From Metabacillus litoralis (GTDB lineage: Bacteria; Bacillota; Bacilli; Bacillales; Bacillaceae), in contig NZ_JAIVKL010000006.1 in the NCBI RefSeq assembly GCF_020524045.1, forward strand, positions 124,001-188,000: DNA of 64,000 bases. Reading direction: 5' to 3'. Of this stretch, positions 34,442 through 43,238 are shown piece by piece. Every line of letters starts with the position of its first letter. Position 1 is the stretch's first letter. The position numbers and the translations under genes are program-made. A model generated the notes under the pieces. The model was given only the letters and a program-made list of their open reading frames with translations, was not told the origin of the DNA and ran no database searches.

Positions 34442-34478
34442 AATTGGTTGATATTAATCAACCTTTTATCAACCAATT
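34442..34478. promoter_or_regulatory. Upstream activating sequence: clustered inverted half-sites
   Basis: AATTGGTTGAT (34442-34452) and ATCAACCAATT (34468-34478) form a perfect 11-base inverted repeat. A third half-site ATCAACC sits between them at 34457-34463, 11 bases (one helical turn) from its direct copy. The cluster is about 50-85 bases upstream of the sigma-54 -24 box, a normal position for enhancer binding by the adjacent regulator, and also precedes that regulator's own start. Confidence 0.65.
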
Positions 34479-34518
34479 AAACCTAAAAAACCTATTACTT
34501 ATAAAGGGTGAAAATATA

Positions 34519-36528
34519 ATGAGAGAACTTGTCCTATTAGCGGGAACATCAGAGACAAAAAGAACGTTAACAAATCAACTTCAATCGATCTTTGGTGAAT
34601 TAGTTAAAATTAAAAGTTATGCTACTGAGGAATTTCTCCCAGAAAGCCTATCTAATCAATTAGTTGTTTATTCTTCTTACCTTATTAAGAAAGAAGTGGA
34701 GAATGTTGTTCAACAAAGCTGCAAGGTTATTATTGCTAATCGAACAATAAACTATGAGTTTATTGACCAACTTTTATCCGTTGCAGCAGGTACTGAAGTG
34801 TTATATGTGAATGATTTTCTAGAAACAGCACTCGATTCCATACGTACATTAAAGGCATTAGGAATTAATCATGTTACATACACCCCTTATCATCCAGGAG
34901 ATCCTATTCCATCACATATAAATGTAGCCATTACACCTGGTGAGTTGGCTTTAGTTCCTTCTCATATTGATCAAAAAATTAATTTAGGTGTTCGTCTTAT
35001 CGATATTCATACCATTTTTAAAATTGTTGATTACTTCGAATTACCAGATTCAATCAGCACTGAGCTAGCAGATCGCTATACTAAGGAAATCATTGACTTA
35101 ACAAAAAAATTATCAAATGCTAGTCAAAAAGCTTCAACTTTAAATCGTTATTTAATGAGAGTGGTAGATGGAGTGAATGATGGAATCCTAGCTGTAAATA
35201 GTGTAGGTCATATTACAGTATTTAATGAAATTTTAGAACGTTTAACAGGTTTATCCCATGAGTTTGCAGTTGGAAAACCCTTGAATGCAGCATTTAAGAA
35301 TGTAGAGCTTATTAGGTTCCTAACAAAGAAGGATATAGAAGCAAAAGAATACTTTACAATTAAACATTCTCCTTATATGGTTCACCGATTCTATATTAAG
35401 TCAGAAAAAACAGTTGTGGCTACTTTCAAAAACATTGATGAAACACTTGATATGGAAAAAGCAAGAAGATCAGATCTTCAGAAAAAAGGATATGTTTCAA
35501 AATATACCTTTGATCATATTTTAGGAAAAAGTAAAGTGATGAAAGAAACAAAAAACATTGCTTTTCAACTCGCAAAAACAGAAGCGCCAATCTTAATTTA
35601 CGGAGAAAATGGAACAGGAAAAGAATTGTTTGCTCACGCCATACATCAAGCATCATCACGAATTAACAGCCCATTTGTAGCGATAAATTGTAGTGCTTTA
35701 TCTGAAGATTTATTAGAAAGTGAGCTCTTTGGTTATGAGGAAGGAGCATTCACTGGTGCGAAAAAAGGTGGAAAAAAAGGCGTTTTTGAACAATCAGATG
35801 GTGGGACGATTTTCTTAGATGAAATCGGAGATATCAGTATAAAGCTGCAAGCACGTCTTCTTAGGGTTTTACAGGAAATGGAGATTCGTAGAATTGGTGG
35901 AGATAAAAATATTCCGATCAATGTGCGAGTACTTGTGGCTACAAATAAAAATCTGGCCAAAATGATAGAAGCTGGAGAATTTCGCGAAGATTTATATCAT
36001 CGAATCAAGGTATTATACTTGAAAGTGCCACCGTTAAGGGAAAGGACAGAAGACATCCCCCTACTTATTTCAGCATTTTTAGAGCAGCTTAGCAGCACGG
36101 ATAGAGTTCCAACACTAGAACCCTATTTATATCCCCTATTCCAAAAACATCAGTGGAAAGGCAACATTCGTGAATTGAAAAATGTGCTTCAGTATATGAT
36201 AGCTGTTTCAGGAGGTGTTACTCTTACTCAAGAGCACTTACCAACCGATTTCCAAATAGAAAAATCAATAAGAAAGCCGGATGATCAGCTAACAACAGCT
36301 ATGCAGTTTGTGCTCTCAAGCCTTTTTGAGCTACATCACGAAGGAATGGGTATCAGTAGAAAGAAAATTGTAGAATGGACGAAAGAAAATGGAGATGCAT
36401 TATCAGAACAGCAAGTTCGAACAATTATGAGAAAATTAGCTGTGCTTGGCTTTATCATCATTCAGCGAGGTCGTGGTGGAACGGAATTAACGAAGAAGGC
36501 ACTTGATTATATGAAGATAAACGAATAA
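34519..36528 (+). CDS. Sigma-54-dependent transcriptional activator
   Basis: A 669-residue bacterial enhancer-binding protein. The N-terminal 190 residues resemble the PrpR-type sensor domain; a PAS-like domain follows (about 210-320), then a AAA+ domain with Walker A GENGTGKE, the sigma-54 contact loop GAFTGA, Walker B GGTIFLDEIGD and an R-finger region FREDLYHR. The C-terminus carries a winged-helix-like DNA-binding domain (about 595-669) instead of the usual Fis helix-turn-helix. ATG 34519 has AAAGGGTG upstream; an in-frame ATG at 34444 lies in the operator cluster. It should activate the divergent yfcC-iadA operon. Confidence 0.92.
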   Translation: MRELVLLAGTSETKRTLTNQLQSIFGELVKIKSYATEEFLPESLSNQLVVYSSYLIKKEVENVVQQSCKVIIANRTINYEFIDQLLSVAAGTEVLYVNDFLETALDSIRTLKALGINHVTYTPYHPGDPIPSHINVAITPGELALVPSHIDQKINLGVRLIDIHTIFKIVDYFELPDSISTELADRYTKEIIDLTKKLSNASQKASTLNRYLMRVVDGVNDGILAVNSVGHITVFNEILERLTGLSHEFAVGKPLNAAFKNVELIRFLTKKDIEAKEYFTIKHSPYMVHRFYIKSEKTVVATFKNIDETLDMEKARRSDLQKKGYVSKYTFDHILGKSKVMKETKNIAFQLAKTEAPILIYGENGTGKELFAHAIHQASSRINSPFVAINCSALSEDLLESELFGYEEGAFTGAKKGGKKGVFEQSDGGTIFLDEIGDISIKLQARLLRVLQEMEIRRIGGDKNIPINVRVLVATNKNLAKMIEAGEFREDLYHRIKVLYLKVPPLRERTEDIPLLISAFLEQLSSTDRVPTLEPYLYPLFQKHQWKGNIRELKNVLQYMIAVSGGVTLTQEHLPTDFQIEKSIRKPDDQLTTAMQFVLSSLFELHHEGMGISRKKIVEWTKENGDALSEQQVRTIMRKLAVLGFIIIQRGRGGTELTKKALDYMKINE

Positions 36529-36563
36529 AATGCTTTACACTTCAAATATTAATTACATAAAAC

Positions 36564-36613
36564 CCATAATGAAAAACGCTTGAATACATACGTTTTTCAT
36601 TATGGCTTTTTTT
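36564..36613 (+). terminator. Terminator of the sigma-54 activator gene
   Basis: A perfect 15-base stem (CCATAATGAAAAACG with CGTTTTTCATTATGG, 36564-36578 and 36591-36605) with a 12-base loop, followed by CTTTTTTTC. Confidence 0.9.
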
Positions 36614-36637
36614 CTTGCATTAATGTTGAACAAGTTA

Positions 36638-36859
36638 TCAAATATTCTTATGTGTTGGCTCCATTTTATGATTGTTCGCCTTTTTCTGAGATTGAAAAGT
36701 TCTAATCATACTCGGAACTCCTGCCAACATACTAACCATAAAGCTCCACATAACATAACGCCAATCTCCTGTAACAATCGATACGACAATAAAAAACACG
36801 AGCTGTCCCACAAGTGCAAACCACGAAGCGAACCAAGCAAATTTTAAGTTTTCTTTCAC
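36638..36859 (-). CDS. Small two-helix membrane protein
   Basis: A 73-residue protein with two hydrophobic helices (FALVGQLVFFIVVSIVTG and YVMWSFMVSMLAGVPSMI) and a charged C-terminus. Translation starts at GTG 36859, preceded by GGGGGAAGAAA. No family recognised; conserved small proteins like this are common in Bacillus. It is convergent with the sigma-54 activator gene. The 350 bases between it and the VWA lipoprotein (36860-37212) are AT-rich with no further gene seen. Confidence 0.6.
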   Translation of the reverse strand: MKENLKFAWFASWFALVGQLVFFIVVSIVTGDWRYVMWSFMVSMLAGVPSMIRTFQSQKKANNHKMEPTHKNI

Positions 36860-37212
36860 TTTCTTCCCCCCTACCCTGTAACTGATTTATTTTCATTCAC
36901 TATTTATTATCTATTTTAACATAAAATTACAATTACCTGTGTACCTCAAAAGAGAAGATAAATCTAGAAATAGAATCCTAGAATATAATTCATTCGAATA
37001 CGACCTAAAGGATTATATCAAAAACTAGCTCGTTAAATGTGTATTTTTACCTACTTTCAAGCTTGGTTTTTTAGGTAAATATATCTATAGAAAATTATAT
37101 TTATAGGCAAATATAGTGGTTTTTATTACCATATAAGTATATTTGTGTATTTTACATTCGTTTTATGTTATTCGTATAAGAGGGAAAAACTGCATAATAA
37201 GGAGAGATGGAG

Positions 37213-38595
37213 ATGAAGAAGAATATAATTTTGATTTTAATGCTTTTGTCCGTTTTGTTTGTCTTAGGAGGATGTGGATCAAATGAGACATCAAATGGAA
37301 ATGAACAATCTGAAAAAGTAAAAGAGGATGAAGTTGAATCAGAAAAAAAAGATGAAGAAAGTAGCGATGATGATACAGCACAAGAACAAGAGGTATCAAC
37401 AACTTTAGAAGAAATCATTGAAGAGACATCAGGTAAATATGCTGGCAATGCTTATAATGAAGCCATTGTACATAGAGATTTAGACGAAAATAGCTTTCAG
37501 GATAAAGATAGCTTCCAAGTTTACAATTATTTATTAAGTCTCATGAGTGAATCAGAAACGTATAAAGGCTTTTATGAGGATTTACAGAATTTCAATGATT
37601 CTATTGAGACATCAATTTCAAGCACTCCAGAAGGAATGAAGCTTGAAGGTGGCCAAACAATAAATGGAACATCAAATATTGCGATTTTGCTAGATGCTAG
37701 TGGGAGCATGGCTCAGAAAATTGGCGGGAAAACAAAAATGGAGCTTGCTAAGCAAGCAGTAAATGAGTTTGTTGCTTCAATGCCTGAGGGATCAAATATT
37801 TCCCTAAGAGTATACGGACATAAAGGAAGCAATAGTGACAAAGATAAAAAGACTTCATGCTCAAGTACAGAGTTAGTTTATGAATTAAATTCATATGATG
37901 AAACAACATTTAAGGAATCATTAAATAGTTTTAAACCAACAGGTTGGACACCGATTGCAAATGCAATCAATGAGACAAAGAAAGACTTTGAACAGATTAC
38001 TAATGAAGCTCAAAATATCATTTATGTTGTGAGTGATGGAGTAGAAACCTGTGATGGAGATCCTGTAAAGGCGGCCAAAGAATTGCATGATTCAAATATA
38101 AAGGCTGTTGTTAATATTATTGGATTTGATGTTGATCAGGATGGTCAGAAGCAATTGCTGCAGGTTGCAGAAGCCGGTGGTGGAAAATTTGAAACCGTTG
38201 ATTCGGCAGATGATTTCAAGAAAGTCTGGGAACGTGAACGAGTACGTCTTTATAATGAATGGAGCTCTTGGTCAGCAGAAAATTATAATGACATAGCTTC
38301 AGAGCAATCAAAAAAGATCAATGAATTATACGGTTCAAAATCAGATTTTTCTAATTTAACATATGACGAAAAGAATCACCTAAATGAAGCAGTATATTAT
38401 CTAAAAGATAAAGAACAAATTAGTTCTGAAGTGAGAGAAGAATTATTAAGCTTAATTAAACAAAGACATACTATTTTAGATGAATACCAAGAAGAATATA
38501 AGGCATCAATAGAAGAGCTTGAAACAGAAGGTAAAAGGTTGAAGGAAGAGATTCAGGATAAAGGAAAAGAAATGAAAGATAAGTATAGCAATTAA
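37213..38595 (+). CDS. VWA-domain lipoprotein (YwmC/YwmD-like)
   Basis: A 460-residue exported protein with signal peptide and lipobox VLGGC (lipidated Cys near residue 21), then an acidic Ser/Glu/Asp linker. A von Willebrand A domain (about 155-330) carries the metal-binding MIDAS motif DASGS, the distal Thr in PTGWTPI and a later Asp in VVSDGVETCDG. The C-terminus is a charged coiled coil (about 340-460). It is anchored to the outer face of the membrane and probably binds protein partners through a metal ion. ATG 37213 is chosen (GGAG 8 bases upstream) over the ATG two codons earlier. Single-gene unit. Confidence 0.88.
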   Translation: MKKNIILILMLLSVLFVLGGCGSNETSNGNEQSEKVKEDEVESEKKDEESSDDDTAQEQEVSTTLEEIIEETSGKYAGNAYNEAIVHRDLDENSFQDKDSFQVYNYLLSLMSESETYKGFYEDLQNFNDSIETSISSTPEGMKLEGGQTINGTSNIAILLDASGSMAQKIGGKTKMELAKQAVNEFVASMPEGSNISLRVYGHKGSNSDKDKKTSCSSTELVYELNSYDETTFKESLNSFKPTGWTPIANAINETKKDFEQITNEAQNIIYVVSDGVETCDGDPVKAAKELHDSNIKAVVNIIGFDVDQDGQKQLLQVAEAGGGKFETVDSADDFKKVWERERVRLYNEWSSWSAENYNDIASEQSKKINELYGSKSDFSNLTYDEKNHLNEAVYYLKDKEQISSEVREELLSLIKQRHTILDEYQEEYKASIEELETEGKRLKEEIQDKGKEMKDKYSN

Positions 38596-38603
38596 TTTGT
38601 GAA

Positions 38604-38742
38604 AAAGAGGTTGGGACATAAGTAATTTACCAAAATAGAAACCGAACAAAGGTTGTAGGTGTAGTTACGTCGCTCCTAAATATACTCCGCTAAGCTATTC
38701 CTTTGTTCGGAATTTTTGTTAATTACTTGTTCCAGCCTCTTT
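38604..38742. repeat. 138-bp nested inverted repeat between the VWA gene and pepT
   Basis: Outer arms AAAGAGG-TTGGGACATAAGTAATT (38604-38627) and AATTACTTGTTCCAGCCTCTTT (38721-38742) pair almost fully. Inner arms CCGAACAAAGG (38642-38652) and CCTTTGTTCGG (38700-38710) are perfect. The outer arm word AAAGAGGYTGGGACA recurs at 42041-42091. It lies between convergent genes, so it may serve as a bidirectional terminator, but its length suggests a dispersed repeat family. Confidence 0.65.
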
Positions 38743-38756
38743 ATAAAAATCGTGCC

Positions 38757-39995
38757 TTAATTATTATCTCTTTCTTCAAACAGCTTAACAATTTCAATAA
38801 TAGTTTCGACTGACTTTTCCATATTTTCAATTGAGATAAATTCAAATTTACCATGGAAGTTTTCGCCACCTGTAAATATGTTTGGTGTTGGTAATCCCAT
38901 GTAAGAAAGCTGAGAGCCGTCTGTTCCCCCACGGATAGGTTCGACGATTGGTTTTATGCCGAGGTTTTCCATCGCTTGGTGGGCAACGTCAACAATATAT
39001 TTTACTGGCTCGATTTTATCCTTCATATTGAAGTATTGATCATTCAGTTCGAAAAGAATAGCTTCTTCTCCATAAAATGATTGAAATTCTGCCACGAGCT
39101 CAGAAATTGTGTCTTTACGGATTTGGAACTTCTCTTTGTCATGATCTCTTATTATGTAATGTACCTTTGTTTCTTCCACAGATCCCTCTATTGATATCAA
39201 ATGATAAAACCCTTCATAGCCTTCTGTGAATTCAGGTGCTTCCATTGCAGGTAATTTACTTTGGAAAGCCATAGCCATTTTAGCCGAGTTCACCATCTTG
39301 TCTTTTGCTGTTCCGGGATGCACATTGTTTCCTTTAAACGTTATTTTAGCAGCTGCAGCATTGAAGCTTTCATATTGAAGCTCACCTAATGGACCGCCAT
39401 CAATTGTATAAGCAAAATCTGCACCAAAAGCGTCAACATCAAATTTATGTGGACCTCTACCAATTTCTTCATCAGGTGTAAAAGCGACTCTTATTTTGCC
39501 ATGCTTAATTTCTGGATGCTGGATTAAATATGCCATAGCCGTCATGATTTCTGTAATACCAGCTTTATTATCTGCGCCTAATAAAGTAGTACCATCTGTT
39601 GTCATTAGTGTATGGTTAAGATAATTTTCTAGGCTAGGAAATTGCTTGGGAGAAAGAATGACGTTTAATTCTTTATTTAAGACAATGTCCTTACCATCAT
39701 AGTTTTCAAAAATTTGTGGGTTTACATTTTTACCAGTGAAATCTGTAGCGGTATCCACATGAGCTAAAAATCCAATTGTAGGTATCTGCTTATCTGTATT
39801 AGCAGGAAGTGTTGCCATCACATAACCGTTTTCATCCATTGTTACATCATCCATGCCGATTTGGTTTAATTCTTCTACTAACATGTTTGCTAATGTTAAT
39901 TGTCCCTCTGTTGATGGACAATTTTCGTTATTTTCATTTGATTGTGTATCAACCTTTACATAGCTTGTTAAGCGATCAATTAATTCTCTTTTCAT
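38757..39995 (-). CDS. pepT: Peptidase T (tripeptide aminopeptidase)
   Basis: A 412-residue M20B-family zinc aminopeptidase that removes N-terminal residues from tripeptides in the cytoplasm. The dinuclear site residues are visible in order: LAHVDTATD (His ligand), LGADNKAG (bridging Asp), the catalytic Glu pair in TPDEEIGRG, and TIDGGPLGE; a dimerisation domain lies in the middle and the last His ligand is in [10 protein letters not shown]. Length is normal for PepT. GGAAGGGGATAT precedes the ATG. Single gene on the minus strand. Confidence 0.95.
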   Translation of the reverse strand: MKRELIDRLTSYVKVDTQSNENNENCPSTEGQLTLANMLVEELNQIGMDDVTMDENGYVMATLPANTDKQIPTIGFLAHVDTATDFTGKNVNPQIFENYDGKDIVLNKELNVILSPKQFPSLENYLNHTLMTTDGTTLLGADNKAGITEIMTAMAYLIQHPEIKHGKIRVAFTPDEEIGRGPHKFDVDAFGADFAYTIDGGPLGELQYESFNAAAAKITFKGNNVHPGTAKDKMVNSAKMAMAFQSKLPAMEAPEFTEGYEGFYHLISIEGSVEETKVHYIIRDHDKEKFQIRKDTISELVAEFQSFYGEEAILFELNDQYFNMKDKIEPVKYIVDVAHQAMENLGIKPIVEPIRGGTDGSQLSYMGLPTPNIFTGGENFHGKFEFISIENMEKSVETIIEIVKLFEERDNN

Positions 39996-40115
39996 TTTAT
40001 ATCCCCTTCCTTATTGTAGGATAACTTTATATTATCATGCTCTATGCATTATCGCATTTTTAATAGCTATGAAAACAGTGCTAAAGGAAAAAAGGGATTT
40101 TTCTAAGGTTATCAC

Positions 40116-40820
40116 TTACATATTTACTTGATTTGTACTGGTAACTCCTAATTTTCTAAGACCATTAAGATCTAAAATACTAAAACCGACCTTCGAGAAA
40201 ATGGGTAAAATAATAAAAGCAGTGACATCTGTTAGTTCTTGAGTAAGTCCGAGACCAGATGGACCAATAATCCAAACTGTAGGATAACTAATCCAAAAAA
40301 CAGTTAAATAAGCTGCTGTTTTTTTATAATGCTTTGATAATGCTAAACCTCTATTATCAGCAATATTTCGTAAAGGATACCAAATGACATATAAAATAAT
40401 CATTAGGGCAATTACACCCAGAAAATACCAGATATATGTTGTAACACCGTTTGATAAATCTGCAATTAAGCCTGTTAAAATCATGAACACATCTGCAAAT
40501 ATAAGTGTAAATATAATCGTTTTGTTCTTTTTAACATAAAACATAGCTGTAAATGCCAAAGCCAGTAATAACATCGGTGTTGTAACGACCCAATCAATGT
40601 ATCTAGCATAGTAAATAGTCTTTTCAGGTCTTTCTAGAAAACCTTGTCCAAGGGCAATCGATAGGTAGGCAGCACCAGACCATATTGGTATTAATATAGC
40701 AATTAAATATTCATATTTTGGAACTCCCCTAGGATCTCTACTTTGAATATAAAAGTAAAAAGCACCGATTAACATAACAGCAACATAAAAGTAATGAAGA
40801 AAATAAATAACATTGTTCAA
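40116..40820 (-). CDS. Microbial rhodopsin of the xenorhodopsin type
   Basis: A 234-residue, seven-helix retinal protein. Helix C reads ARYIDWVVTTPMLLLALA, with Arg73, counter-ion Asp76 and Thr80; the proton-donor site (Asp96 of bacteriorhodopsin) is Ala87. Helix F keeps the W-x-x-Y-P-x-x-W pattern. Helix G reads FIILPIFSKVGFS with the retinal Lys210, and Pro206 replaces the usual second counter-ion Asp212. Asp212-to-Pro with a lost donor is the signature of xenorhodopsins and Anabaena sensory rhodopsin; characterised xenorhodopsins are light-driven inward proton pumps, including one from Bacillus coahuilensis. A sensory role is possible. No retinal-synthesis or transducer gene is adjacent. 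The flank 40821-41006 shows no gene. Confidence 0.88.
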   Translation of the reverse strand: MNNVIYFLHYFYVAVMLIGAFYFYIQSRDPRGVPKYEYLIAILIPIWSGAAYLSIALGQGFLERPEKTIYYARYIDWVVTTPMLLLALAFTAMFYVKKNKTIIFTLIFADVFMILTGLIADLSNGVTTYIWYFLGVIALMIILYVIWYPLRNIADNRGLALSKHYKKTAAYLTVFWISYPTVWIIGPSGLGLTQELTDVTAFIILPIFSKVGFSILDLNGLRKLGVTSTNQVNM

Positions 40821-41006
40821 AATATAGCCACCTTAATCATCTTTTTAACTAGGTATGTCCATAATTAAACGTTAATAAACTACTTTTGATACTGGAGAAG
40901 TCTTAGTTGAGAAAGAATGAATTAAATGTATTTAGGATTTACTACGTATATATGGTAAAACATTAAATAGAGGTAATTAATTTGGTATAAAGAAAGGAAT
41001 ACATAA

Positions 41007-42038
41007 ATGAACTTTAAAGATAGAGTAGAGCCCATTCTCACAACAGATGATCCTTTTCTACAAGAATTTATTTCATATCTATTACATGATTATCCTGGCA
41101 TAGAAAGTTCATGGCTAAAAAAGCTATTATATAAGGCAAAAGAAAATCCAGAAAGTGCTTCTACGATCTTATTACTTTTAAATGTCGATTCTGCTGATGA
41201 AGAGGTTGCACGTATGTTAGCTGAGGGAGTGATAAATGCAGATCCAAGCATTGCCCCACTATATTTACAGTTAGTAAACAAATTGTCACCAGATCTAGTA
41301 TTAACACAAAAACAGCTGATTGAATCATATATCTCTAAAGAGGCTTGGGATTTTTACGAATTATTAAAGAATGGAACAGAAGATGATGTGTGGCCCGCAT
41401 TCTTTGAGACATTATCGAAACTAGAGTCTAACTATAATGAACACGAAGAATTTCAGAAGGCGAAAAATATCGCTTACACACTTGTCCAAAGAAACTGGAT
41501 TACGGTAGATACTGTGGTTCGGATATTTCAGGAAAATCTAGGGGAAGAGTCATTTTTCTACAGTGGAATTCTTGCTATCTATTTAATGAGATTAATGAAG
41601 TTAGAGCAGTATATGGAGGATTTAGCAAAACTGCTTGAACGAGAGGATGAAGACCTTCTATTAGATGAGGTTTGTGAAACATTAATTTCCTTTCAATCTC
41701 TTGCTGTTATTGAAGCAATCAAACCATATCTATCAGAACAAGAAACAAATATCTATGCTCTTTCGATTGCAGAAAATATTAAAATAGAAGAAAGCGTAGA
41801 CGCGTTACGAAATGCCTACTATAAAGTGGAACGAAATGATAGCAAAGAAATGATCATCGAAGCTCTCGCAAATCAGCTTCATTTCGATGCAGAAAAAGAA
41901 ATAAATGATTATGTAAGTAGAAGACAACAAGGTTTTATGATTGATCTTGATTTAACGTCATATGGCTATTATAAAATTGTAGGAATTCACCACCCACTAA
42001 TGCCAAAATGGGTAGAAACTCTACATAATAGAGCTTGA
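41007..42038 (+). CDS. HEAT-like helical repeat protein of unknown function
   Basis: A 343-residue acidic, all-helical cytoplasmic protein with repeated helix pairs (such as ADEEVARMLAEGVINADPSIAP and ALSIAENIKIEESVDALRNAY), suggesting HEAT- or TPR-like solenoid repeats. No catalytic motif, signal peptide or membrane helix. I recognise no named family; it is probably a scaffold or regulatory binding protein. AAAGGAAT lies before the ATG. It is a single-gene unit that ends at a bidirectional terminator. Confidence 0.65.
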   Translation: MNFKDRVEPILTTDDPFLQEFISYLLHDYPGIESSWLKKLLYKAKENPESASTILLLLNVDSADEEVARMLAEGVINADPSIAPLYLQLVNKLSPDLVLTQKQLIESYISKEAWDFYELLKNGTEDDVWPAFFETLSKLESNYNEHEEFQKAKNIAYTLVQRNWITVDTVVRIFQENLGEESFFYSGILAIYLMRLMKLEQYMEDLAKLLEREDEDLLLDEVCETLISFQSLAVIEAIKPYLSEQETNIYALSIAENIKIEESVDALRNAYYKVERNDSKEMIIEALANQLHFDAEKEINDYVSRRQQGFMIDLDLTSYGYYKIVGIHHPLMPKWVETLHNRA

Positions 42039-42040
42039 AG

Positions 42041-42091
42041 AAAGAGGCTGGGACAAAATGAAAGAAATCAACTATTTTACCCAGCCTCTTT
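42041..42091. terminator. Bidirectional terminator, AAAGAGGCTGGG type
   Basis: AAAGAGGCTGGG (42041-42052) pairs perfectly with CCCAGCCTCTTT (42080-42091). Both arms give a T-run on the relevant strand. It ends the HEAT-like gene and the convergent EamA gene. The arms match the outer arms of the 138-bp repeat at 38604. Confidence 0.8.
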
Positions 42092-42100
42092 ATGATTAAT

Positions 42101-43030
42101 TCATGCTACATATTTTTGTTTCCCTTTACGATATCGTAATAACTCCTCAAATCCACCTGATCCAAGAACAACACCGAATATAATAAAGATAAATCCTAAA
42201 ATCTGAGGAAGTGAGATCACTTCACCTAGAAATAACGTTGCCCCTACTAACGCAAAGAAAGGATTTAGATTTATGAATATAGCAGATTCTGATGGACCGA
42301 CCTTCCCTATTGCATAATTGTAGATCATATGGCCAACTGAAGTAGCTAAAAAAGCTGATGCGAAGAAAAGTAACCAAATACCAATTGACCCATTCCCCAT
42401 ACTTTGTAATCCGTTCGGCTCTACAATTAGACTAATAGCAAATAAAATAACTGATCCAAAAAGCAACATGTACCCTGTCATTAATCGAGGATCCAATGTC
42501 CCTGAAATTTTCTTAATCATAATAAAGCTGATGGCTTGTAAAAAGATCGATAAAAACACATGAAAATCACCTAATGAGATGGCTTGAAGGCCTCTCCCGC
42601 TTTGAAAAATAATGAAAAAGATTCCGATAAAGCCGAACAATATTCCAGCAAACCTTAGAACGGTAACTTTATATTTTAATAAAAAGATAGCTAAAATTGT
42701 TGTCAAAATTGGTCCCATACCTAAAATGAGTCCACCATTTGAAGCAGAAGTTTCCTTTAATCCAACTGATAGGAAATAGTGGTGTCCAACTACATTAAAA
42801 AGTGAACAAAAAATGATGTATAATAGCTGCCTTTTTGAAGGCTTTTTTAAAAGACCTAAATAATACAACAAGAAAAATACCCCAACAGCTGCTGTGAAAA
42901 TTCGAAAAGCTGTCATTGTTACAGGCATAAAACTGGTGACGAGAAGTTTTGTTGCAATAACATTAAGTCCCCAGATAACCATCACAAAAAACAATGTAAT
43001 ATAGATTTGTAGTTTACTATTTTTACTCAT
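42101..43030 (-). CDS. EamA/DMT-family transporter
   Basis: A 309-residue membrane protein with ten hydrophobic helices in two homologous halves, the EamA layout. Typical signs are FFVMVIWGLNVIATKLL at the start and NLNPFFALVGATLFLGEVISLPQ in the second half. Members export amino acids or other metabolites; the substrate is not predictable here. AAAGGAG precedes the ATG. No operon partner; 43031-43198 holds nothing recognisable. Confidence 0.88.
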   Translation of the reverse strand: MSKNSKLQIYITLFFVMVIWGLNVIATKLLVTSFMPVTMTAFRIFTAAVGVFFLLYYLGLLKKPSKRQLLYIIFCSLFNVVGHHYFLSVGLKETSASNGGLILGMGPILTTILAIFLLKYKVTVLRFAGILFGFIGIFFIIFQSGRGLQAISLGDFHVFLSIFLQAISFIMIKKISGTLDPRLMTGYMLLFGSVILFAISLIVEPNGLQSMGNGSIGIWLLFFASAFLATSVGHMIYNYAIGKVGPSESAIFINLNPFFALVGATLFLGEVISLPQILGFIFIIFGVVLGSGGFEELLRYRKGKQKYVA

Positions 43031-43201
43031 GAATTTACTCCTTTAAAGACAAAAGATGTTACAGTATATTTCATAAATCATATAGCAAACACTTTATATT
43101 GTCTAATCTGCGAATACATTTTTATATGATTGAGAAATAAGATGGTTTTAGTAGAAATGAATATTGATTTCGAAGGTTTTCACTATGTGATATCACAAAA
43201 G

Positions 43202-43232
43202 AAAAAAGGATACTATCTCAAGTATCCACCTT
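43202..43232 (-). terminator. Terminator of the PhoD-like gene
   Basis: On the minus strand GGATAC (43227-43222) pairs with GTATCC (43213-43208) across an 8-base loop, followed by TTTTTTC. Confidence 0.75.
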
Positions 43233-43238
43233 AATAAT

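Noticed and set aside
34444-34518. Upstream in-frame ATG for the sigma-54 activator
   Set aside because: It lies within the inverted half-site cluster, has no ribosome site and would add 25 atypical residues; ATG 34519 has AAAGGGTG.
36602-36847. Plus-strand 81-residue ORF over the terminator and the small membrane-protein gene
   Set aside because: It starts inside the T-run of a terminator and overlaps antisense to a better gene with a good ribosome site and two clear membrane helices.
38108-38296. Plus-strand 62-residue ORF inside the VWA lipoprotein gene
   Set aside because: It is an out-of-frame shadow inside a well-supported coding sequence.
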